From: an uncultured Nitrospira sp.
Lineage (GTDB): Bacteria; Nitrospirota; Nitrospiria; Nitrospirales; Nitrospiraceae
Reading direction: 5' to 3'
Assembly (NCBI GenBank): GCA_902500995.1
Contig: CABVSR010000012.1
Location: 1 to 64,000 of the forward strand
Length of the DNA: 64,000 nt
Below are positions 56,671 through 64,000 of the stretch, in pieces. A program made the translations under genes and the position numbers. The notes below the pieces were generated by a model. That model ran no database searches. It had not been told where the DNA came from and saw only the letters and a program-made list of their open reading frames with translations. Every line of letters starts with the position of its first letter. Within the stretch, counting starts at the first letter, position 1.

Positions 56671-58272
56671 ATGGAAATTCATGCACTCCAGCAGATTGTT
56701 CACCAAACCCGAGACGCTCGTCGCAAGCAGACTATTCCTAAGTTTTCCCCTGCCGACCGCGACCGATTAATTCATCAGTATCATCCGGACTATCGATCCA
56801 GCGCGTATCGTCCGATTCGATTCGGACCGAATGCCGGAGATAAAACCGTTGTTGAACTGGCCGCGTTGCTTGAAGGGGACAGCTCAATCCAGGAGCATAT
56901 CGATTTGACCCCTCAGTACACCACGGACGTGTTGGTGGTGGGCGGTGGTGGTGCCGGATGTGCTGCGGCGCTTCACGCTCATGCGACGGGTGCGAAGGTT
57001 ATCCTTGCCACAAAACTTCGTCTTGGCGACTCCAATAGCGTGATGGCTCAGGGCGGCATGCAAATCTCCGTTGCGCCCGAGGACTCTCCGGTTACCCATT
57101 TCCTTGATACGCTCAAGGGTGGGCATATGCAAAATGATCATGAGCTCCTCAAGGTCATGGTCGAAGAAGGGCCGTCCATCGCAAAATGGCTGATTGAGCT
57201 GGGAGTACTTTTTGACCGGCAAGCCGACGGTAATTTGCATGTAAAAAAAGGTGGGGGAAGCTCGAAGCCCCGTCTGCTCACATGCTCGGACTATACCGGC
57301 CTCGAGATCATGCGGGTGCTCAAGGATGAGGTGCTCAACCAGAAGATTCAGCTTCTTGAGTTCTGTGCCGCCGTCGAATTATTGAGTGACGAGAACGGCC
57401 AGTGTACCGGTGCGATTTTTAAGGATCTGGATAACCACCGCCATGTCGTGGTCGCCGCGAAGTCGGTCATTCTCGCCACCGGCGGTATCGGCCGGTTGCA
57501 TATCCAGGGATTCCCTACCAGCAATCACTACGGCGCGACGGGGGATGGTTTGTGCCTCTCGTACCGAATGGGTGCAAAACTCGACCATATCGATACCTTT
57601 CAATACCACCCCTCAGGCGCGGTTTATCCGGAGCAATTGATCGGGGCGTTGGTGACGGAAGGGATCCGGTCGGAGGGTGGTCATCTCGTGAACGCCAAGG
57701 GGGAACGGTTTGTGAACGAGCTGGATACTCGAGATGTGGTCTCGTCCTCCATCATTCGCGAATGCGAAGAAGGCCGCGGTATTCGGACCATGTCCGGCCG
57801 GGTCGGCGTGTGGTTGGATACACCCTTGCTGGACGCAGAACATGGACCAGGAACGGTGGAGAAGCATTTCCCTGCCATGATGATGCAATTTGAACGGTTC
57901 GGTATCGATATTAGTAAGGACCCTGTACTCATCTACCCCACCTTGCACTATCAGAACGGCGGGGTGAAGATCGATGCAAATTCCGAAACCAACGTGAAGA
58001 ATTTGTTTGTTGCAGGAGAAGCCTCCGGAGGGTTGCACGGCCGAAACCGGTTGATGGGCAATTCGTTGCTGGATTTAATGGTTTTCGGTAAGCGGTCAGG
58101 ATTAACGGCCGCATCGCGTGCCGGGTCCGCGTCACAGGGAAAACTCACGGTGAATCATTTGCAGCGGTTCCGGGCTGACGCGAAAAAGCACGGCAATTCC
58201 AGCGGGGTAATTTCTCCCATGATCCTTCCCGCGTATACGCGTAGAGAAGCGGAACGGACTGTTACCAACTGA
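56671..58272 (+). CDS. frdA: Fumarate reductase/succinate dehydrogenase flavoprotein subunit
   Basis: 533 residues from ATG 56671. FAD-binding VLVVGGGGAGCAAALHAHATGAKV; the SAQGG-type motif reads DSNSVMAQGGMQ, where the usual FAD-linking His is Asn (bases 57034-57036). The active-site region is DTFQYHPSGAVYPEQLIGALVTEGIRSEGGHLVN, then FVNELDTRDVVSSSI. The end LFVAGEASGGLHGRNRLMGNSLLDLMVFG is typical. About 70 extra N-terminal residues precede the flavin domain. FAD is therefore probably non-covalent. Coupled by position to frdB and sucCD. Confidence 0.9.
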   Translation: MEIHALQQIVHQTRDARRKQTIPKFSPADRDRLIHQYHPDYRSSAYRPIRFGPNAGDKTVVELAALLEGDSSIQEHIDLTPQYTTDVLVVGGGGAGCAAALHAHATGAKVILATKLRLGDSNSVMAQGGMQISVAPEDSPVTHFLDTLKGGHMQNDHELLKVMVEEGPSIAKWLIELGVLFDRQADGNLHVKKGGGSSKPRLLTCSDYTGLEIMRVLKDEVLNQKIQLLEFCAAVELLSDENGQCTGAIFKDLDNHRHVVVAAKSVILATGGIGRLHIQGFPTSNHYGATGDGLCLSYRMGAKLDHIDTFQYHPSGAVYPEQLIGALVTEGIRSEGGHLVNAKGERFVNELDTRDVVSSSIIRECEEGRGIRTMSGRVGVWLDTPLLDAEHGPGTVEKHFPAMMMQFERFGIDISKDPVLIYPTLHYQNGGVKIDANSETNVKNLFVAGEASGGLHGRNRLMGNSLLDLMVFGKRSGLTAASRAGSASQGKLTVNHLQRFRADAKKHGNSSGVISPMILPAYTRREAERTVTN

Positions 58273-58355
58273 GCGTGCGATCCGACCAACGGACACCGCC
58301 GATTGTTGTGCGCGCGAGAATACTTGTCACGACCACTAGCCATTAAGAGGATTCA

Positions 58356-59534
58356 ATGAACGTTCATGAGTTCCAGGCCAAGCAGTTGTTTGCACAGTTT
58401 GGAGTTCCAGTGCCGCGTGGAAAGGAAATTACCACGCCTGAGGGCGCGACTGCCTGGGCTCATGAACTCAATACGCCGGTCTTTGTCGTAAAAGCTCAAA
58501 TTCATGCCGGAGGACGAGGCAAGGCTGGCGGTGTGAAAATCACGAAAGACAAGGGGGCCATTGCGGGCCTCGCCAAAGAATTACTCGGAAAGACCTTGAT
58601 TACGCATCAAACCGGTCCCAAAGGTAGAACGGTCCATCGGCTACTTCTTGAAGAAGGTGCCAATATTGCCAAGGAGCTGTATTTGAGCATTTTGGTGGAT
58701 CGCGATACCGGCTGGCCTACCTTTATTGCCAGTACAGAAGGGGGTATGGAGATCGAAGAGGTTGCTGAGAAAACCCCGGAGAAGATTATCAAGGAAGCGA
58801 TCGATCCTGCTGTCGGGTTTCAGGGGCATAATGGGCGGAACGTGGCCTTCGCCTTGGGACTCCAGCATATGGAGCCGGCGGTCATCAATCCGTTCGTGCA
58901 GATGCTCGGGAATCTCTATCGCCTGTTCATGGAGAAACATGCCGCGCTCGTCGAAATCAACCCGTTAATCATTACCAAAGAGAAGACGTTGGTTGCTTTG
59001 GACGGGAAAGTGTCCTTTGACGACAATGGAATGTTTAAACACGAAGACGTTCAACAAATGCGGGACCTCAATGAAGAGGATCCGCTGGAAATCGAAGCGA
59101 CGGCCAATAATCTCAACTATGTAAAGTTAGATGGCAACATCGGGTGCATGGTGAACGGCGCGGGCCTTGCGATGGCGACAATGGATGTCATCAAGCTGGC
59201 GGGCAGCGAGCCGGCTAACTTTCTGGATGTCGGCGGGGGAGCAACCAAAGACACCGTTGCGGCAGGTTTTCGGATTCTGCTCAAGGACCCGAACGTGAAG
59301 GGCATTTTCATCAACATTTTCGGCGGCATTGTTCGCTGCGAGCGTATCGCGCATGGCGTGATTGAGGCAGCCAAGGAAGTCAAGATTGCGGTGCCCTTGG
59401 TCGTTCGCCTTCAAGGCACCAATGCTGATGAGGGCCGAAAACTGCTGGCAGATTCCGGACTCAAGCTAGAGGTTGCCAATGATCTGTGGGAAGCGGCGCA
59501 GAAAATCGTCAAGCTGACCGGTAAGGCGGCGTAA
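58356..59534 (+). CDS. sucC: Succinyl-CoA synthetase, beta subunit
   Basis: Ligates succinate and CoA with ATP; in rTCA it feeds 2-oxoglutarate synthesis. 392 residues. [36 protein letters not shown] (ATP-grasp), [28 protein letters not shown] and [23 protein letters not shown] are diagnostic. AAGAGG lies before the ATG. Precedes sucD by 11 bases. Confidence 0.97.
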   Translation: MNVHEFQAKQLFAQFGVPVPRGKEITTPEGATAWAHELNTPVFVVKAQIHAGGRGKAGGVKITKDKGAIAGLAKELLGKTLITHQTGPKGRTVHRLLLEEGANIAKELYLSILVDRDTGWPTFIASTEGGMEIEEVAEKTPEKIIKEAIDPAVGFQGHNGRNVAFALGLQHMEPAVINPFVQMLGNLYRLFMEKHAALVEINPLIITKEKTLVALDGKVSFDDNGMFKHEDVQQMRDLNEEDPLEIEATANNLNYVKLDGNIGCMVNGAGLAMATMDVIKLAGSEPANFLDVGGGATKDTVAAGFRILLKDPNVKGIFINIFGGIVRCERIAHGVIEAAKEVKIAVPLVVRLQGTNADEGRKLLADSGLKLEVANDLWEAAQKIVKLTGKAA

Positions 59535-59545
59535 AGGAGAAGACC

Positions 59546-60418
59546 GTGAGTATTCTCGTCAATAAGCATACGCGAGTAGTGGTGCAGGGAATCACGGGGA
59601 AGGAAGGATCTTTCCACGCGACGCAGTGCAAAGCGTACGGCACGAAGATGGTCGCCGGTGTGACACCGGGTAAGGCCGGCCAGGAAGTCGAAGGCATACC
59701 TGTCTTTAATACGGTGGCCGATGCCGTTAAAAAGACCGACTGCGATACCTCCCTGATTTTTGTGCCGCCTCCCTTCTGCGCGGACGCCATCCTGGAGGCC
59801 GCCGATGCAGGCGTAAAATTGATTATCTGCATCACCGAAGGCATTCCGGTCAATGACATGGTGAAGGTCAAGCGAGCACTGCATGGACGGGATGTCCGGT
59901 TGATCGGTCCGAACTGCCCCGGTGTGATTACGGTCGATGAGGCGAAGATCGGCATCATGCCGGGATTCATCCACAAGCGCGGTGTTGTTGGCGTCGTGTC
60001 TCGGAGCGGCACCTTGACCTATGAGGCCGTACATCAGCTGTCCACGTTAGGACTGGGGGAGACGACTTGCGTGGGAATCGGCGGCGATCCGGTCAATGGC
60101 ACCGGCTTCGTGGATGTCTTGCCACTGTTTGAGAAAGATCCTGAAACGCAGGCTGTGGTCATGATCGGGGAAATCGGAGGCGACGCTGAGGAGAAAGCGG
60201 CCGAATACATCAAGCAACATGTGAAGAAGCCTGTGATCAGTTTTATCGCTGGAATCACGGCGCCTCCGGGCCGTCGGATGGGACATGCAGGAGCGATTAT
60301 TTCAGGCGGCAAAGGAACGGCTTCGGAGAAAATGAAGGCCCTCGAATCCGCTGGCGTTCGAGTCGTGAAGAATCCTGCTGAGATCGGTCATGCTGTGCTG
60401 AAAGCACTCGGCCGCTAG
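59546..60418 (+). CDS. sucD: Succinyl-CoA synthetase, alpha subunit
   Basis: 290 residues, GTG start with AAGGAGAAG upstream. CoA-binding [33 protein letters not shown]; active His in [18 protein letters not shown]. The N-terminus [15 protein letters not shown] is very similar to that of AclA (MSILANKDTRVVIQG), as expected from their shared ancestry. A strong terminator follows. Confidence 0.97.
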   Translation: MSILVNKHTRVVVQGITGKEGSFHATQCKAYGTKMVAGVTPGKAGQEVEGIPVFNTVADAVKKTDCDTSLIFVPPPFCADAILEAADAGVKLIICITEGIPVNDMVKVKRALHGRDVRLIGPNCPGVITVDEAKIGIMPGFIHKRGVVGVVSRSGTLTYEAVHQLSTLGLGETTCVGIGGDPVNGTGFVDVLPLFEKDPETQAVVMIGEIGGDAEEKAAEYIKQHVKKPVISFIAGITAPPGRRMGHAGAIISGGKGTASEKMKALESAGVRVVKNPAEIGHAVLKALGR

Positions 60419-60449
60419 CTGACCGCCAGGCTAGGAAACAAGCAATTCA

Positions 60450-60482
60450 GGGCGTCGGATCGATCCGACGCCCTCTTTTTTT
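60450..60482 (+). terminator. Rho-independent terminator after sucD
   Basis: An 11-bp perfect stem (60450-60460 with 60463-60473) is followed by T-C and seven T. It ends the frdB-frdA-sucC-sucD unit. Confidence 0.92.
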
Positions 60483-60692
60483 GAGGATACGTATCTTTCA
60501 GGAAATCCCAGTCGTACTCAGCTTTCTACCGTTGTGCTTGAATCTTCCCTTTTTCCCACATGCCAGACGTGGTACTGTATGTCGCCCAGTGCGAGGCGAA
60601 TGTCCCTGGAGGGCTGCCCGCCTGATGAGATACGCCTCTTCGGAACCGTAATCCTCCGGCAAGGCTCCGCCCGACTATGAAAGGACGCCACT

Positions 60693-62327
60693 ATGCTCGT
60701 GTTTCTCATACATGTGCGAGATCCTCAGTTTTACGCACTTCCGGCTAAGACACGAGCGAAGAACGGCCGCATTCGAGTGATGGGCTTTCCGCCCATCGGC
60801 ATCATGTCTCTTTCGGCTGTCCTGAAGCGGGCCGGTCACGAATGTGTCATGTTCGATCAGGCGCATCCGGAGACGCCGAACGAACGGATCATTGAAGAAA
60901 TCAAACGCCGCAAGCCGGCGCTTGTTGGAATGAGCTTTCTCAGCACAACGAGCTATCCCTATGCGAAGATTCTTGCCCGTCAGATTCGTGTGGCCGATGC
61001 GTCGGTGAAGTTGGCCTTCGGCGGCGTGTTTGCGAGCCTCAACGCCGGACTCGTCAAATTGCAATGTCCGGAGGTCGATTTTGTCTGCCGCGGCGATGGC
61101 GAACAATTGCTGCTGGATTTGCTCGATCATATCGAAGATCCGCAGGATGTCGGTGGAGTGACGTGGGCGAAGGATGGGAAGGTGATCAATAATCCCAACC
61201 GAACCATGGAGCGGCACTTAGATCAATGGCCATTTCCAGATCGCGAAAGTTTGGAGTTGGACTTCGTCGAGTCTATGCCGTTGGACGTGCCGGCGGTACT
61301 TTCGATGGAGCGTTTTACCACCATGCAGACTTCTCGGGGCTGCCCGTGGCCCTGCGTGTTTTGTGATATTCCCATCTTCAATGAAGGCAAATGGCGCGCT
61401 CGGAGCGCGCAACATGTCGTCGAAGAACTCAAGTATCTGGAAGCAAACGGCTATGGATCCGTTTACTTCGTGGACGACCACTTCCTGCTGCAGCCGAAGC
61501 GTATTGATGCCATTTGCACCGGCATCATCAATGCCAAACTCTCCATTCAATGGGGTATTGAAGGCCGTGTTGACTCCGTGGCCCAGCATCTGTTTCCGGC
61601 CATGGCCAAGGCCCACTGCCGCACCGTGATGTTCGGGATCGAGAGCGGGAGTCAGAAAATCCTCGATCGTCTGCAGAAGGAACAGACGTTGGCAGAAGTT
61701 GAGACCGCGGTCAGCAATGCCAAGAAGGCGGGCATTGAAATTGTGCACGGCTTTTTTACAGTGGGGAATCCTGACGAGACCGTGGAAGACATGCAAAAGA
61801 CCTTCGACTTCGCGTCAAAGCTTCCCTTGGATACGTTTGGCTTCAACCGGCTCTGCGTCTATCGGGGAACGCCCCTGTGGCAGGAATACATCAAGCGCGG
61901 CCTCGTGAGCGACGCCAAGGACTGGTACAAGTATTTTAAGTGTTCCGAGATCGATCCGACCTGTTTGCCCGGCGCGACCATCAATTCGGTGCGGCAGGAG
62001 GGGCTCAAGAAGTTGTTCATCTATAAGCTCACCCGGTACCCGATTCAGACGTTCAAGTTGCTTCGAAGATTTTTACGCTACATGCCTTTCCGTGATGTGG
62101 CCTATCTCATCATCAAGCCGTTTTTGGGACAGAAAATGGGGGCGACCAAGGCAGAAGTGCTTTCACGCGCGGTAGAACATGCGGAGATGAAAGATGCTGC
62201 CGCGCAGCTGACCCAGTTAGGTGATGAATTGTTGCACAGCGTGATGGAAGAATCGAAAGCCGAGCGTCAGCGAATTCAGCAGGAAGCCGAGGGGGCGCGA
62301 GAGTTACCGATGATTTCTGCTCGGTAG
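60693..62327 (+). CDS. B12-binding-domain radical SAM protein, function unknown
   Basis: 544 residues. N-terminal Rossmann-like cobalamin-binding-type domain (about 1-150: GIMSLSAVLKRAGHECVMFDQ, FGGVFASLN), without the DxHxxG base-off motif. Radical SAM core at about 205-420 with the Cys triad SRGCPWPCVFC (C-x3-C-x2-C), EGRVDSV, MFGIESGSQKILDRLQK, GFFTVGNPDETVEDM. The C-terminal ~120 residues are helical and Lys/Glu-rich. Relatives methylate or rearrange tetrapyrroles, hopanoids and natural products; nothing nearby identifies a substrate. AAGGA precedes the ATG. Its last 24 bases overlap the convergent DUF72 gene. Confidence 0.88.
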   Translation: MLVFLIHVRDPQFYALPAKTRAKNGRIRVMGFPPIGIMSLSAVLKRAGHECVMFDQAHPETPNERIIEEIKRRKPALVGMSFLSTTSYPYAKILARQIRVADASVKLAFGGVFASLNAGLVKLQCPEVDFVCRGDGEQLLLDLLDHIEDPQDVGGVTWAKDGKVINNPNRTMERHLDQWPFPDRESLELDFVESMPLDVPAVLSMERFTTMQTSRGCPWPCVFCDIPIFNEGKWRARSAQHVVEELKYLEANGYGSVYFVDDHFLLQPKRIDAICTGIINAKLSIQWGIEGRVDSVAQHLFPAMAKAHCRTVMFGIESGSQKILDRLQKEQTLAEVETAVSNAKKAGIEIVHGFFTVGNPDETVEDMQKTFDFASKLPLDTFGFNRLCVYRGTPLWQEYIKRGLVSDAKDWYKYFKCSEIDPTCLPGATINSVRQEGLKKLFIYKLTRYPIQTFKLLRRFLRYMPFRDVAYLIIKPFLGQKMGATKAEVLSRAVEHAEMKDAAAQLTQLGDELLHSVMEESKAERQRIQQEAEGARELPMISAR

Positions 62328-63053
62328 AGGAGCGGTCCCGGTCATTTTCAACAGCTGGTCCGCCCACACCCAGGGCGAGCCTTCGTCCTCGTGCTTGCAA
62401 TACACGTAGCAGTCCTTCCCATTCTTGCGTGCATCGATGAAGTAGTCGCCCCACCTACTCAAATCTTTGAGCACATACCGGCTGCGGCGAAGGCGGGCAT
62501 AGACAAAGTCGGCCGTGTTCCGGTATTCCGCCGGCCGATCATCCGTTTCGACAGTCGCCCAAGCCACATGAAATCGGCGCAGGAGATTCTCCACCGTGGC
62601 GTGGTTCCAGCTGTCGTGTCGGAATTCCATGGCCCAGCGATACGCGGAGGGAAGCCCCTGCAAGAATTCAGCAAGGCGGTCGTCGTTTCGTGTGAAAGTG
62701 GGAGGGAGCTGAAGAAGGATTGGTCCAAGTCTCTGTTTCTTGGCCAGTGGGGTAAGATGGTTGAGCATGGTATGCAGAAAGGCCGTTGCATCGGGATTTA
62801 ATCGCTTGATGTGTGTAATGGTACGATGTGCTTTGACGGAGAAGACAAAATGGCCCGGAGTGTCATCGATCCATTTTGCGACTGCCGATGCGGTGGGGAG
62901 TCGAAACCACACGCCGTCCAATTCGACTGTGCGGTATCGAGTTGAATAGAAGCCAAGAAACTCGGATTGTTTTAACGTCTCCGGATAAAAGCGCGCAGGG
63001 CCTTGCCATGGTTTGTACGAATAGCCTGATAAACCGATGTAAATGTCGGGCAT
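62304..63053 (-). CDS. DUF72 family protein (YecE-like)
   Basis: 249 residues from ATG 63053, the conserved start MPDIYIGLSGYSYKPW. TIM-barrel-like family of unknown biochemical function. ARFYPETLKQSEFLGFYSTRYRTVELDGVWFRLP, FVFSVKAHRTITH, WAMEFRHDSW and FIDARKNGKDCYVYCKHEDEG are family blocks. A longer reading to 63176 adds 41 non-conserved residues. It converges on and overlaps the radical SAM gene by 24 bases. Confidence 0.88.
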   Translation of the reverse strand: MPDIYIGLSGYSYKPWQGPARFYPETLKQSEFLGFYSTRYRTVELDGVWFRLPTASAVAKWIDDTPGHFVFSVKAHRTITHIKRLNPDATAFLHTMLNHLTPLAKKQRLGPILLQLPPTFTRNDDRLAEFLQGLPSAYRWAMEFRHDSWNHATVENLLRRFHVAWATVETDDRPAEYRNTADFVYARLRRSRYVLKDLSRWGDYFIDARKNGKDCYVYCKHEDEGSPWVWADQLLKMTGTAPLPSRNHR

Positions 63054-63305
63054 GGTGATCCGTCTGTGTCCGGCTTCGACAGGTTCCTTGCAAGGTTGAA
63101 ACTGACCGATTCGAAACCTGATGTCTGCAACCGCCGGGCTTGGACGATCTGCAGACGTGTGCGCTCTCGCCAGCATACCATCAATAGAGTTGCGTCTACG
63201 AAGGCCATCACCTGGTGATCAAGCTGGGGCATGCTTGATCCCACGGTGCGAGAGGGGCAGGGAAAGCTTCGGTAATCTGTGAGTCAACAATCACCCAGAA
63301 ATGAC

Positions 63306-63340
63306 AAGCGGCCGGTGCGGTAACCCGCAGCCGGCCGCTT
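63306..63340 (-). terminator. Hairpin downstream of ahcY
   Basis: Arms 63306-63320 and 63325-63340 pair over 15 bases with one bulged base around a TAAC loop. It lies 26 bases after the ahcY stop on the minus strand, followed by a weak TGTCATTT. Probably the ahcY terminator. Confidence 0.6.
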
Positions 63341-63366
63341 GATTGCACAGGAACTACGGAGTTGGG

Positions 63367-64000
<634 letters not shown>

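Overview
The window looks like chromosomal DNA of a Nitrospira-type bacterium (phylum Nitrospirota, the nitrite-oxidising/comammox lineage). This is inferred, not proven. Its right third carries an almost complete reductive TCA cycle set: a five-subunit 2-oxoacid:ferredoxin oxidoreductase, a two-subunit ATP-citrate lyase (aclB-aclA), aconitase, monomeric isocitrate dehydrogenase, a soluble-looking fumarate reductase pair and succinyl-CoA synthetase. Many large PAS/GAF hybrid histidine kinases, a PEP-CTERM/XrtA-type polysaccharide deacetylase and GC-rich DNA fit the same group. No rRNA, tRNA, CRISPR array, transposase or phage gene was found.

Layout. 1-6.5 kb: translation genes (tail of a probable prs, then rplY, pth; later rpsF, ssb, rpsR, a DUF177 gene, rpmF). 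Between them lie an indoleamine 2,3-dioxygenase-like gene and three small envelope genes. 6.6-12.8 kb: the classic fatty-acid operon plsX-fabH-fabD-fabG-acpP-fabF-rnc. 12.8-15.2 kb: a secreted cyclophilin, an unknown secreted protein and a polysaccharide deacetylase. 15.5-23.3 kb: a four-gene leftward signalling operon (membrane histidine kinase, FIST sensor protein, giant PAS/GAF hybrid kinase, receiver-kinase). 23.4-25.2 kb: a Cys/His-rich protein and an NHL-type beta-propeller. 25.4-28.3 kb: folD-metF-panB, three enzymes that share 5,10-methylene-tetrahydrofolate. 28.3-29.7 kb: DUF309 and apaH on the minus strand.

29.7-38.6 kb: a leftward set that begins with a single-heme cytochrome fused to an outer-membrane barrel (Cyc2-like architecture). 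It continues with a di-heme cytochrome c, a cupredoxin-like protein with a type-1 copper ligand set, and two large hybrid kinases with HPt domains, the first overlapping the cupredoxin gene. I read this as a candidate outer-membrane electron-transfer module coupled to a dedicated phosphorelay; it is the most unusual part of the window. 38.8-39.5 kb: queF, tightly coupled to a mini-gene encoding only the MTHFR C-terminal (MetV-like) Cys domain.

40-44.2 kb: the oxidoreductase operon. 44.2-47.9 kb: small unknown genes, an Rsm22/METTL17-like methyltransferase, a two-zinc-ribbon protein, a dual-specificity phosphatase-like gene with a leaderless promoter, and mutM. 48.1-60.4 kb: aclB-aclA-acn-icd, a strong terminator, then frdB-frdA-sucC-sucD ending in a second strong terminator. 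60.7-64 kb: a B12-binding-type radical SAM protein, a DUF72 protein and the 3' part of ahcY, which runs off the window.

Together the rTCA genes would fix CO2 into acetyl-CoA using reduced ferredoxin. The fatty-acid operon and the one-carbon genes use those products. About 10 kb of phosphorelay proteins has no DNA-binding response regulator nearby, so outputs must lie elsewhere.
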